A stretch of DNA of 46,019 nt, taken from Clostridiales bacterium (GTDB lineage: Bacteria; Bacillota; Clostridia; Christensenellales; Pumilibacteraceae). The position numbers were made by a program, and so were the translations under genes. Every line of letters starts with the position of its first letter. Positions within the stretch are counted from its first letter, which is position 1. The stretch covers positions 1 to 46,019 of the forward strand of contig JAIEBI010000068.1 of NCBI GenBank assembly GCA_029070965.1, read 5' to 3'. Positions 35,128 to 44,105 of the stretch are shown here, one piece after another. The notes under the pieces are model-generated. The model did no database searches. It saw only the letters and a program-made list of their open reading frames with translations, and had not been told where the DNA came from.

Positions 35128-35232
35128 GGTAAAGTGGCGCAGTTAGGCGCACGGCTTACATCCCAAACGATTCGATTCCGCATAAGCGGTAGGAATAAGT
35201 GTAAAAACAAATAACAAATGCGAGGAACATTT

Positions 35233-38200
35233 ATGGACAACCAAGACAAGACGACTTTTTCGTTGGACGATGAGGAAATCGTAGAGGAAGAAGTTATCGA
35301 TCGTGACGAAGAGTACGACGACGGCTACGACGATGAGTACGGCGATGAAGAGTACGACGACGAGTACGACGAGGATTACGGCGACGAAGACTACGGCGAT
35401 GAAGAGTACGACGACGGTTACAACGACGACTACTATGACGACCGTTTGAACAAGGTCCTTGACGAGCTTGCCGAATTAAAGAGGGGAATGGTACCGGCTA
35501 CGCAGCAGCAGCCTCAGCCCATTATGCCCCCTCAATACATTTATCAACCTACCGCTCCGCCTGCCGGCAGCGAGGTTGTAATGTACAACGAGATTTCGCG
35601 TTTGCGTGACGAGCTTGCTCGCAATCAGAGCAGCTTGGAGATGCAAAAGGAGCTTACGCGTATCAAGGAAGATATGCAGCGCGACCAAAAGTTTGCGGAA
35701 GCCCAGTACAAATCGGAAATCCAACGGTTGCAGAGTAAGATCGACGACCTACTAAAAAACGGGTCAAGCCCTCAAGGTGAACTGCCTGTCGGTCAAGAAC
35801 AGGCTAACGTTGAGGGCGGAAAATCTTCGTTGGATATTGACAAGCTACTTTCGATTAACGAGGCTATTTTGCGTGCTATGCGCGACACTGACGCGCGCGT
35901 GCAAAACGAAATAGGCCAGCTTAAAAAGCAGTTGGAAGAAATGCCGTCCGTTAAGGAGCTTAACGGCGCGGTTTCGTCTATGAAAAAAGCTGCAAACAGC
36001 ATGGACACCGGCAGCCTTACCAAGCTTTCCGGCGAGATTGCGGCGTTAAAGGCTGTGCTGGAAGGCGCGCCTGTGCCTGCGGCTAATGCTGCCGCGCCCG
36101 CTGCGACCACTCCCGCAGTTGCGGAGGTAGGCGCCGCCGAGCTTTTGCGCCAGCTTTACGAAATAAAGACGGCTATCGGCAATGCGTCGCCGGCTGCCGT
36201 TAAACGCGCACAAACAATTTCCGAGCTTGTAAACGACTTTAAAAAAGTTTCATACGATGTTCACTCGCAAACCGCATCATATAAAGACAAGCTCAATTCA
36301 TTGTATGCTTACGTAAAGCGTCTTTCGGACAGCAACGAGCCTGACGCCATCGACTTGGTTCAGGCAACCAACTCGCTTATCGACGAGTTGGGCGCTCAAC
36401 CGCTCAACAAGCAGTCTTTTGCTGCCGTAGCGGAATTTTGCGCCGAGCGCGGTATGACCACTATCACGTCGGCAATGCGCGACAGCGCCGACCGCTTTTT
36501 CAATCTTGTAAATAAGATTGCGGATGCCAACGTAGAGTCGTACGGCGACTACTTGCCCGACCTTGTGGAGGCGCTCAACACCCTTCAAGACAATCAGTAC
36601 GAGGCGGAAAACGCCGCCTCAGTAGGCGAGATTACAACGGCATTGCTCGACGAGAACGGCGATAAATCGGCAGTTAAGGAAATGGTGGAGCGACTTGTCG
36701 AAGTCACCGTTGCCGATATTTTGGATTTGCCCGAGCTTGACTTGCCCAAAGCTTACAAGCCCGCGCACGTTCAAAACGACGAAACGCTGTTTACCAAGCT
36801 TGCCGATCTTAAATCGGCGGTTATGGATAGACCGACGCCGACAATTATACCCACTTCGGAAGACGGCGAGTTGTCCGTTGACGAAGCGGCATTGCAGCAA
36901 ATACTGTATGCCGTGGACGACCTTAAAAACAAGCTGGAAAACGCTACCGGCAACAACGACCTAGCCGGTGCATTGGAGGAGCTTCGCAATAACTATTTGG
37001 ATATAACAAATCGCCTTGTCGATATGTCCGAAAAATTGCAGGAACAGCCTATCGTCGAGCAAGCGACGGAAAGCGGTGCAATGACGGACGGCGAAGCAGG
37101 AATGACGGAAGAGGAACGTCAGATAATGCTCGACGACCTCGGTTATATCCGCGCAAAATTGGACGATTACGAAACGTTCTTCAACAATCTGTCCGACTTG
37201 CGTACCGAGCTTAACCAGACGACGGGTGGCGGCAGTGAGGATTTCACTGCACAGCTTACCGAGCAAGTCACCACGCTGATGACCGACATTAACGCGCAGT
37301 TTGACAAGCTGTACGAGGACGTCACCAACGTAATTATCGAATCTGAATCCAACATTATAGGCAAGTTGGGCGACGGTACCGACGGCACTGCTACGCTTGA
37401 CGCGATAGAAGCCGCCAAAGCCGACATTCTTGCCGAAACGCAATCCCTTAAGGATTCGCTTATAGGCGTATCGGACGCTCTTCTTATGTCGCCCACGGCG
37501 GAGGCTATCGAACAGCTCCGCGCCGACGTAAACGCTTATATCGATTCGGCTACGGTCAACACCGAATCGGCAACGTCCGATAGACAGCGTTTGTTGGACG
37601 ACATCGCGTTCCTGCGCGAGCAAGCCGAGCTTGCCATTGCGGAAAGCGAGCAAATTCCCGACGCGGCGGACGCCGTTCAAGACACCGAAAAGCTTATCGA
37701 CTATATGGACGAAATAGCGGCGAGGGTATCGTTAATCAACACGATTGCCGATGATACCGCTACAACCAAGGAATCCGTCACAACGATAGGCGATAACGTA
37801 GCCACTATATCGGATAACGTAGCGTCCGTGTCGGACGCGCTCAATGCCGTTACCGACAGCGTTGCCGCGGCAAGCGACAGCATTGCGGTCATCAACGATA
37901 ACTTTGTCGCAGTCAACGACAACTTTGCCGTAATCAACGATAACGTAAACACCATTGGCGAAAATGTTGTGGCGGCACGCGACGCGGCTACTTCCGCGCT
38001 CGACGCACTTACGCCCATAACCGAGCAGTTAAACAGCATACTCGAAAAGCTCGAAACGCCGACGGCCGAGACCGAACAAAGCTATGATGAAAGCGATACC
38101 GCTGCGGACGAGCTTGCGATTATACGCGACAACTTGAACGCCATACTCGACACGCTCACGCTTATGCCGCAGTCGGACGACGTGGTGGTAACGCGCGACA

Positions 38201-41200
38201 ACACGCTTGCCACACTCGACGCGCTTGCAACAATGCCGCAAGCGGACGACGTTGCGCTTATACGTGAAAACGTAAGCACGCTTATCGAATCGGTCAATGC
38301 ACTTGCCGAAAACGTATCCGTACTTGTCGAAAATCCCGCCGACAACCAGCCTGTTATCGATGAGATAACCGTGCTCCGCGAATCGGTAGACCTTGCGGCT
38401 GAGGATATCAAGCTCGTGCTTGAAAAAATCGAGCAATACGAGCAAACTGCCGTAGCTAACAAGCAGGATATTATCGACGCGGTAAGTGGCATAAGAGAAG
38501 AAATCCATATCAACACGCTGGACGAAAATATGTCCGCGTCCGGCATCGACGGAGAAACCCGCGAAGCGCTTTTGGGTGAAATCGCCGAAATCCGCGAGCG
38601 CTTGGGTAATATCGAAGGCGCAACTCAAGCCTTAAATGACGTAAACGTTGCGACTATCGATCAAATTTCCGCACAAATTGCCGAATTGCAGTCGGCGTTG
38701 GAAGCAAAGCTTGCCGAAGCGGACGAACAGGCTGACGAAAATCAGCTCGATTCGGACAATATGCAGGCGCTTATTTCCGAACTTTCGTCGATTAAGGAAA
38801 AACTCGATTCGTCGTCCGAGTACGATACCGTTGAAGAGATTTTGTCCTTGCGCGAGGACATCAAAGCTGCGCGTATAGTCGATCAGGACGAGGTTTCGGG
38901 CGAGCTGGAATCTATCAAGAACGAGCTTGCCGCCATATCTTCGGGCAACATACTGGACGAAATCCGCGCGCTTCGAGAGGATATTGCCAACCTTCCCGTA
39001 GGCGACGACGGCGGCTCGGAAGCAACCGACGGCGAAATCAATCTTGTACTCAACGAGATAGTGTCTTTGCGCGACGAGGTGTTTGCGTTCAAGGACGAGG
39101 TGCTTAACGCTACGGGCGCTGCTGCCGAACCTCAAACAGAGCCGACCGAGCAAGTGGCGCAAAGCTCCGAGGATATGCTGAACGTCCTTGACGAGCTTTC
39201 CGCACTGCGTGCCGACCAAACCGCGCTTAACGAGAATATAGACGAGCTTAAAGACCTTGTCAGCCGCAGGACGACAATCGCAAGCGGAGACGGGGAAGAT
39301 GCGCCCGCCAACGTTGACGAGCTTAACGTAGTGCTCGACGAAATAATCAACCTCAAGGGCGATATCGATAGAATAGAAGAGAGCTTGGGCGGCGATAGAC
39401 TTAACGCAATCGCCGAGCAAGTGGAAGATATCCGCGCCGTGCTTGACGAATTGAGAAGCAACGCGGCGACCAATACCGAAGCGACAACGGAAACTTATGA
39501 AGAAAGCGCACCCGTAACCGCCGAGGTAGACCTTACGCCCGTGCTTGAACAGCTGGATGCCGTCAATGCGGCTTTGGAAGAAATCAAGCTTGTTCAGGAA
39601 GCCACGGTAGCCGAGGAAACAGGCGAGGCAACTGGCTCGCTTGCCGACCGCTTCGACGCGCTCGCAGCCGAAATGGCGGATATCAAGACCGCTCTTGCCG
39701 ATATGGCGCCCGTCGATTATGCGGCGGAGATGGCGGAAATGCGCGCCGAAATCGAAGCGCTCCGCGCCGAGAACGAGCAGTTAAAGGCGGACGGCACAGA
39801 CGTGCTTGCCGTACAAATAGACGAGCTTAAAGACCTTATCCGCGAAATGTCTGTACCTGCTGCTCCCGTTGCGGCGGCAGATGGCAGCGAAATGTACGCC
39901 GCGCTCATCGAAGAAATTCGCGGACTTAAAGAACAAGTTGCGGCAGTTCAAGCGACGCCTGTTCAGGCGACTGCGGGACTGGATGAACAGGCTTTGCAGG
40001 ATATACGCGACATGCTTGCTGCACAAAGCGGACAGTACGGACTGGCAGGCGAGCTGGGCGAGATACGCGACGAAATAGCGCAGCTCCGTTCGCTCACCAC
40101 GGTAGCGGCGGAAAGCGGCGGCAACGTAGAGGTTCAGTCGCTCAGGGACGAGCTGGAAGAAATCAAATCTATGCTCGCGTCGCCCGACAGTCTTATGGGC
40201 GTCGCCGAGGACGTAACGGCTATCAAGGCGGACGTTCAGTCCTTGAAGGAAGAGCCCGACCTCGGCGTTATGAGCGAGATTTTGGCATTGCGCGACGAGT
40301 TCCAGTCGCTGCGTGAGCAGATTGAGGACGTAAAGCGCATTGCTGGCGAAACGGACACCGAGTCGGACGACACGCTTATGGCTGAAATTCAGTCGCTCCG
40401 CGACCAGTTGTTCGCTATCAGTATGGCTAACGTAAACGATCCCGCTTCGGGCGAATCCAATTACGAAAGCTACAACAATATTATTCTCGACGAGATTGCG
40501 TCCCTCCGCGACCAAGTATCTTCGGCAGGTTCTGCAAGCGACATTGAAGCAATTTCCGACGAGTTTGCCAAGCTCAAAGCGGCTATCGACAAGCGCGATG
40601 CGGTGTTCGAGGCGCTTGCGGATAAAGTTGCGGCGCTCGGCAACGACGCAACCAACAACAGAATTTTGGAAGAGCTCGCCGTGCTGCGCACCGATATGGC
40701 CAACCAGCGCGACGCCGACCTTACTACGCTCAACTTTATGTCGGAAATGGCGCACCTTTTGGAACGTCAAAACCAGTACCTCACGCAAAACGCAGGTACA
40801 AAGATTACCGACGAGATTGAAAGCCTCAAAGCGGAAATCGCGTCCAGCGACGCTGTAGCGGAAGAGGTTGCCAAGCTGCGCGAGGTAATGTCGCAAACGG
40901 GCAATGCGTCCGACAACGAAACCATACTTGCCGAGCTTGCCGATCTTAGGGAAGAACTCAGCAAGGAAAAACCCAGCCAAGAAAACGCGCTTATACTCGA
41001 CGCTATATCGCGGCTCCGTGATGAAATAACTGTGCTTGCCGAACGCGAAAGAGTACGCGACCTCAATTCCGACTCCGACCTTTCGGACTCGCTGTCCGAC
41101 TTGAAGGAACAGCTTAACGAGATAGCCGGAATAATGGAACCCGACCAGCCCGAAAAGAAGCCTGCGACAAGTACAGGTACCGGCAAAAAGCGGGGCAGAA

Positions 41201-41685
41201 AGCCCGGGCAAAAGAATTCCGTTAAGACGGGTGGAACGAGCACTGCAAGTACGGGTACCGGCAAAAAACGTGGCAGAAAACCCGCGGCGCAAAAGCAGGC
41301 TAAGCCGGAGGTCGACGAGGTAGTTATCAATACTCCCGCACCCGAAAAGGACGAGTTTGAAGCGCTTATCGACCGTCAAGCGGGCTTGCTCGGTGGCGAT
41401 AGCGATATGTCGCTTAATCCCACCGTAACGGCCGACACGATGGACGTAGCCGATAGGCTTGCCAAGCAGGTCGCCAACAAGCTGATAATGGAACAGCTTG
41501 TCGAGCAGTTAGGCGACGGCGGCGTAAGCGAGGACAGGGTGGACGAAATTTTGCGCGACATACTGCCGCACGAATTCAACACCATAGCGGAAACGGAAGC
41601 TTCCGACAAAGTCCGTAGGCTCGCCAATCAGCTTGTACTCAACAAGCTCCGCGCAAGGCTCAACGGCAACAAGGACGAGGACTAA
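35233..41685 (+). CDS. Giant protein C: cytoplasmic coiled-coil protein with AT-hook-like motifs
   Basis: This 2150-residue protein has no signal peptide or membrane helix. The first 75 or so residues are extremely acidic (runs such as DDGYDDEYGDEEYDD). A Pro/Gln linker follows, then almost 1900 residues of predicted helix: heptad repeats at 851-934 and a motif [IL]xE[IL]xxLR[DE][ED] repeated at roughly 35-50-residue spacing through the second half. Near the C-terminus two GKKRGRKP motifs (1984-1991, 2010-2017) resemble AT-hooks. A compact helical domain ends the protein (about 2040-2150). ATG 35233 is preferred to 35218 because GAGGAAC then serves as ribosome-binding site. It is third in the operon, before a strong terminator. 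It is probably a long filamentous scaffold or tether; no family is recognised. Confidence 0.85.
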   Translation: MDNQDKTTFSLDDEEIVEEEVIDRDEEYDDGYDDEYGDEEYDDEYDEDYGDEDYGDEEYDDGYNDDYYDDRLNKVLDELAELKRGMVPATQQQPQPIMPPQYIYQPTAPPAGSEVVMYNEISRLRDELARNQSSLEMQKELTRIKEDMQRDQKFAEAQYKSEIQRLQSKIDDLLKNGSSPQGELPVGQEQANVEGGKSSLDIDKLLSINEAILRAMRDTDARVQNEIGQLKKQLEEMPSVKELNGAVSSMKKAANSMDTGSLTKLSGEIAALKAVLEGAPVPAANAAAPAATTPAVAEVGAAELLRQLYEIKTAIGNASPAAVKRAQTISELVNDFKKVSYDVHSQTASYKDKLNSLYAYVKRLSDSNEPDAIDLVQATNSLIDELGAQPLNKQSFAAVAEFCAERGMTTITSAMRDSADRFFNLVNKIADANVESYGDYLPDLVEALNTLQDNQYEAENAASVGEITTALLDENGDKSAVKEMVERLVEVTVADILDLPELDLPKAYKPAHVQNDETLFTKLADLKSAVMDRPTPTIIPTSEDGELSVDEAALQQILYAVDDLKNKLENATGNNDLAGALEELRNNYLDITNRLVDMSEKLQEQPIVEQATESGAMTDGEAGMTEEERQIMLDDLGYIRAKLDDYETFFNNLSDLRTELNQTTGGGSEDFTAQLTEQVTTLMTDINAQFDKLYEDVTNVIIESESNIIGKLGDGTDGTATLDAIEAAKADILAETQSLKDSLIGVSDALLMSPTAEAIEQLRADVNAYIDSATVNTESATSDRQRLLDDIAFLREQAELAIAESEQIPDAADAVQDTEKLIDYMDEIAARVSLINTIADDTATTKESVTTIGDNVATISDNVASVSDALNAVTDSVAAASDSIAVINDNFVAVNDNFAVINDNVNTIGENVVAARDAATSALDALTPITEQLNSILEKLETPTAETEQSYDESDTAADELAIIRDNLNAILDTLTLMPQSDDVVVTRDNTLATLDALATMPQADDVALIRENVSTLIESVNALAENVSVLVENPADNQPVIDEITVLRESVDLAAEDIKLVLEKIEQYEQTAVANKQDIIDAVSGIREEIHINTLDENMSASGIDGETREALLGEIAEIRERLGNIEGATQALNDVNVATIDQISAQIAELQSALEAKLAEADEQADENQLDSDNMQALISELSSIKEKLDSSSEYDTVEEILSLREDIKAARIVDQDEVSGELESIKNELAAISSGNILDEIRALREDIANLPVGDDGGSEATDGEINLVLNEIVSLRDEVFAFKDEVLNATGAAAEPQTEPTEQVAQSSEDMLNVLDELSALRADQTALNENIDELKDLVSRRTTIASGDGEDAPANVDELNVVLDEIINLKGDIDRIEESLGGDRLNAIAEQVEDIRAVLDELRSNAATNTEATTETYEESAPVTAEVDLTPVLEQLDAVNAALEEIKLVQEATVAEETGEATGSLADRFDALAAEMADIKTALADMAPVDYAAEMAEMRAEIEALRAENEQLKADGTDVLAVQIDELKDLIREMSVPAAPVAAADGSEMYAALIEEIRGLKEQVAAVQATPVQATAGLDEQALQDIRDMLAAQSGQYGLAGELGEIRDEIAQLRSLTTVAAESGGNVEVQSLRDELEEIKSMLASPDSLMGVAEDVTAIKADVQSLKEEPDLGVMSEILALRDEFQSLREQIEDVKRIAGETDTESDDTLMAEIQSLRDQLFAISMANVNDPASGESNYESYNNIILDEIASLRDQVSSAGSASDIEAISDEFAKLKAAIDKRDAVFEALADKVAALGNDATNNRILEELAVLRTDMANQRDADLTTLNFMSEMAHLLERQNQYLTQNAGTKITDEIESLKAEIASSDAVAEEVAKLREVMSQTGNASDNETILAELADLREELSKEKPSQENALILDAISRLRDEITVLAERERVRDLNSDSDLSDSLSDLKEQLNEIAGIMEPDQPEKKPATSTGTGKKRGRKPGQKNSVKTGGTSTASTGTGKKRGRKPAAQKQAKPEVDEVVINTPAPEKDEFEALIDRQAGLLGGDSDMSLNPTVTADTMDVADRLAKQVANKLIMEQLVEQLGDGGVSEDRVDEILRDILPHEFNTIAETEASDKVRRLANQLVLNKLRARLNGNKDED
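37783..38034 (+). repeat. Twelve tandem 21-bp (heptad) repeats in protein C
   Basis: Units such as TIGDNVA, TISDNVA, SVSDALN, AVTDSVA and VINDNFV run in strict 7-residue register. Hydrophobic residues are at positions 2 and 6 and Asp/Asn is usually at 4, a textbook coiled-coil pattern. Confidence 0.88.
41169..41284 (+). repeat. Two copies of an AT-hook-like block, 78-bp period
   Basis: Near-identical DNA encodes TGTGKKRGRKP twice (motifs at 41182-41205 and 41260-41283). The R-G-R core with flanking lysines resembles minor-groove-binding AT-hooks, though the usual RGRP has an inserted Lys here. Confidence 0.65.
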
Positions 41686-41700
41686 TAATTAAAAGTAATC

Positions 41701-41733
41701 AAAAGACCGTGATAGACACTATCGCGGTCTTTT
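41701..41733 (+). terminator. Terminator of giant operon
   Basis: AAAAGACCGTGATAG pairs over 15 bp (one G-U) with CTATCGCGGTCTTTT across a 3-base loop, ending in T's. It lies directly after protein C. Confidence 0.92.
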
Positions 41734-41848
41734 ACTGTGCTTGCAATTTTTGCAACTTAGTTGTAATTACTACATGGATTTTGCATTGACGGTAATTTGT
41801 GGGGTAGGATATTATAATATTGATTTGATAGTAGATAAGGGAGAAATC

Positions 41849-42409
41849 ATGCCGCGTACAAAATCCGAAATTAAATCTGCGTATACAGCAAATTCTATGT
41901 ATATTCTTGCTGCGCAAAAAAAGGAGATGAAAGATTCTATACGGTACTATCTTGAAATATTTGTGGCTTGTTTTGTCGGGTTGATAATGTGCGTAGTAAT
42001 TGGATGTACACAAGAGCGTACTGATTCTTACGACTTGCTTATGTTTGTAGTGACGCCGTTTATGTCTATCTTTATTATTGTTTGTGCTTTTAGGCTTATA
42101 AGGAATTTAACCATTTTGCGCTCACTGAATCGTATTCGGTTGGGAAGTGAGGAAACGGTCAAGATAGAATGTAAAGACGTGCGTTTTATTGCTTACTACT
42201 ATTCAAAGATTGGTACTTTGATGATAGCGATTATATTTGTAGGGACTAACCATAAAAAGTATTTGTACGTGTTACCCAAGTGTTTAGGTAATGACAGGAA
42301 AACACGCCGACATGTAATTGACAAATGTTTATTTGAAACGTTCGAGTTTACATGCTATAAAGGCACGAGAATGATAAAGCATTTCGATGTATGGGAGAGA
42401 TATAGATAG
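41849..42409 (+). CDS. Small membrane protein of unknown function
   Basis: This 186-residue protein has two membrane helices (about residues 36-57 and 66-88) after a short basic N-terminus. A soluble C-terminal half of about 95 residues is rich in Lys/Arg/Tyr and probably beta-stranded. ATG 41849 is chosen because AAGGGAGAA precedes it and a TATAAT at 41813-41818 lies upstream; a longer frame would cross that promoter. The -35 is unclear. Composition is more A/T-rich than in the giants. I recognise no family. It lies alone between a terminator and the next promoter. Confidence 0.65.
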   Translation: MPRTKSEIKSAYTANSMYILAAQKKEMKDSIRYYLEIFVACFVGLIMCVVIGCTQERTDSYDLLMFVVTPFMSIFIIVCAFRLIRNLTILRSLNRIRLGSEETVKIECKDVRFIAYYYSKIGTLMIAIIFVGTNHKKYLYVLPKCLGNDRKTRRHVIDKCLFETFEFTCYKGTRMIKHFDVWERYR

Positions 42410-42452
42410 GCGAAATCTAAACTATATCGCTGCATTTGTTGTGTTTATACAC

Positions 42453-42481
42453 TTGAAATAAATATGTATAAGTGATATAAT
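42453..42481 (+). promoter_or_regulatory. Sigma-A promoter for GNAT gene pair
   Basis: TTGAAA (42453-42458), a 17-base spacer and TATAAT (42476-42481) with an extended TGA. It drives the acetyltransferase gene at 42518 and probably the next one. Confidence 0.8.
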
Positions 42482-42517
42482 AAGCTATCTTTTAATAGGA
42501 GAGATAAAGTAGCGATT

Positions 42518-43060
42518 ATGGAACATATAGGCACACAAACGATAGAAACCGAAAGATTGATTTTACGACGGTTTGGGTTGACGGACGCTCAAAATATGTA
42601 CGATAACTATTGCAGCAAAGAAAAAGTGACTGAGTTTTTATCTTGGGATGCTCATAAATCCGTCGAGGACACAAAAAGCTATCTTACGGGCGTTGTTTTG
42701 CCCAATTACGATGAACTAAATACATATTGTTGGGCTATCGTGTGGAAGGAAACAAATGAGGTAATAGGCTGTATAGACGTTTGCGCCAAGGACGAACGTA
42801 AACGCTGTGCCGAACTCGGTTGGGTAATAGGCGACGAGTATTGGGGAAGGGGCATTATGCCCGAAGCCGCAAAGAGCGTGTTAAAGTATTTGTTTGCCGT
42901 CGGCTATGAGCGCATACAAGCGACGCACCATGTTCAAAACAAAAAGAGCGGCAGGGTAATGGAAAAAATAGGTATGCAATGCGAGGGCATACACAAAAAA
43001 TTCAGTATGTTCAAAAATGATACTCTTGTCGATTGTTACTTGTGGGCTATAACAAAATAA
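42518..43060 (+). CDS. GNAT family N-acetyltransferase, RimJ/RimL-like
   Basis: This 180-residue protein opens with the IETERLILRRF motif typical of RimJ/RimL-type acetyltransferases. It has the acetyl-CoA loop (YWGRGIMPEA), the strand preceding it (CAELGWVIGDEYWG), and the late HHVQNKKSGRVMEKIGM motif. Relatives acetylate ribosomal protein N-termini or small molecules; which applies here cannot be told. Start ATG 42518 follows GGAGAGA at a somewhat long spacing. The next gene begins 22 bases after its stop, so the two are likely co-transcribed. Confidence 0.87.
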   Translation: MEHIGTQTIETERLILRRFGLTDAQNMYDNYCSKEKVTEFLSWDAHKSVEDTKSYLTGVVLPNYDELNTYCWAIVWKETNEVIGCIDVCAKDERKRCAELGWVIGDEYWGRGIMPEAAKSVLKYLFAVGYERIQATHHVQNKKSGRVMEKIGMQCEGIHKKFSMFKNDTLVDCYLWAITK

Positions 43061-43082
43061 ACATAAATTGTATGAGGTAATA

Positions 43083-43517
43083 ATGGAGTATACGATTAAA
43101 CAAGAACGCTTGACGGCTGATGAATATATTGCGTTTTTAAAAAAGTCTGATTTAGGTTCGCAGTATCCCAAAGAAAGATTTAATGAGCGTATAGAAACTT
43201 TGGTAAGCAAATGTTCGATAAGTTTGGTGGCAAGAAATGAAAGCGGTGAAATAATCGGCGTGTGCTTTGGTATTACCGATTTTGCGTATTGGTTGTTTAT
43301 TACCGATTTGGGCGTTGTGCGCAGTAGCGTCGGGCAAGGCGTCGGCAAAGCATTGGTGAGAAAGATGCACGAGTTAGCAGGCGGTGAGAAAAATATAGCA
43401 ATGTACACTTGTGCAAACAGCGGTGCAATTCAGTTCTACGAAAAAATCGGCATGACGCGTTCAACCGACGTAATGGAATATAACCATATTGAATGGACGG
43501 GTTTCACCGTCGATTAA
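43083..43517 (+). CDS. GNAT family N-acetyltransferase
   Basis: This 144-residue GNAT enzyme has motif A VGQGVGKALVRKM with the QGVGKA pyrophosphate loop, and a C-terminal NSGAIQFYEKIGM. ATG 43083 is chosen over a TTG 15 bases upstream because GAGG lies at the right distance. It is 22 bases behind another GNAT gene, from which it differs strongly, so this is not a recent tandem duplication. Substrate unknown. No clear terminator separates it from the convergent GNAT gene. Confidence 0.85.
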   Translation: MEYTIKQERLTADEYIAFLKKSDLGSQYPKERFNERIETLVSKCSISLVARNESGEIIGVCFGITDFAYWLFITDLGVVRSSVGQGVGKALVRKMHELAGGEKNIAMYTCANSGAIQFYEKIGMTRSTDVMEYNHIEWTGFTVD

Positions 43518-43555
43518 ATGATAAAAATCCGTTTGTTTTAGTTTTTGTTCGTGCT

Positions 43556-43999
43556 TTATAATGCTTTTATAAAGTAGTATACTTGGTTGCCTTTTCGGTT
43601 GGTGTATGTATAATCTTCCGCTTCGAAGCCCGCTTTTTTATGTAGAGCTATGCTTGCGGAATTATTTGCCAAAACTTGCGCCACGGCTATTGCAAATCCT
43701 TTTTGCTTTGCCAACGCAAGCAAAATAGGGTATGCGGCAGTGGCGTAGCCTTTTCCGCGAAACTCGGCATATAATTCTATTCCGCAGCTTACAATATGCT
43801 CCGACCGTGCATACAGCGAGGCTTTTCCGACAATGTTTCCGTTGTTTATAACCGCGTACATTTCAAAATCACTACCGTTGTATTTTTTCTCATTCCAAGT
43901 TGAGATAAGCCTTTCGCAGTCAGCGTGCGACGGCTTGCCGTCTTCGTGTTTTTGCAGTTGCTCTATATCGGCGTTTGTAAAATTCCTTAACTCAATCAT
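43556..43999 (-). CDS. GNAT family N-acetyltransferase
   Basis: This 147-residue GNAT protein is on the minus strand, convergent with two other GNAT genes. The acetyl-CoA loop is in LYAEFRGKGYATAAYP, and the typical late motif is ANNSASIALHKKAGFEAE. AAGGA precedes the ATG at 43999, and its own extended -10 promoter lies just upstream. Length is normal. The acceptor is unknown. Confidence 0.87.
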   Translation of the reverse strand: MIELRNFTNADIEQLQKHEDGKPSHADCERLISTWNEKKYNGSDFEMYAVINNGNIVGKASLYARSEHIVSCGIELYAEFRGKGYATAAYPILLALAKQKGFAIAVAQVLANNSASIALHKKAGFEAEDYTYTNRKGNQVYYFIKAL

Positions 44000-44029
44000 G
44001 ATTGTTCCTTGTTCATAAATTGCATTTGA

Positions 44030-44058
44030 ATTATATCACATAATATAAAGTAATTCAA
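44030..44058 (-). promoter_or_regulatory. Sigma-A promoter for minus-strand GNAT gene
   Basis: On the minus strand, TTGAAT (44058-44053), a 17-base spacer and TATAAT (44035-44030) preceded by TGA. Confidence 0.8.
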
Positions 44059-44067
44059 GTGGGTTTT

Positions 44068-44101
44068 CCGTGCAACCGTAAATTGGTTTGCACGGTTTTT
44101 T
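44068..44101 (+). terminator. Plus-strand terminator upstream of murA
   Basis: CCGTGCAA (44068-44075) pairs with TTGCACGG (44088-44095), followed by six T's. No plus-strand gene ends nearby, so it may stop read-through from the GNAT genes or antisense transcription into murA. Confidence 0.75.
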
Positions 44102-44105
44102 GTTG

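Noticed and set aside
34426..38034. Tandem repeats as a CRISPR array
   Set aside because: They are in-frame coding repeats (11-residue and 7-residue) without spacers.
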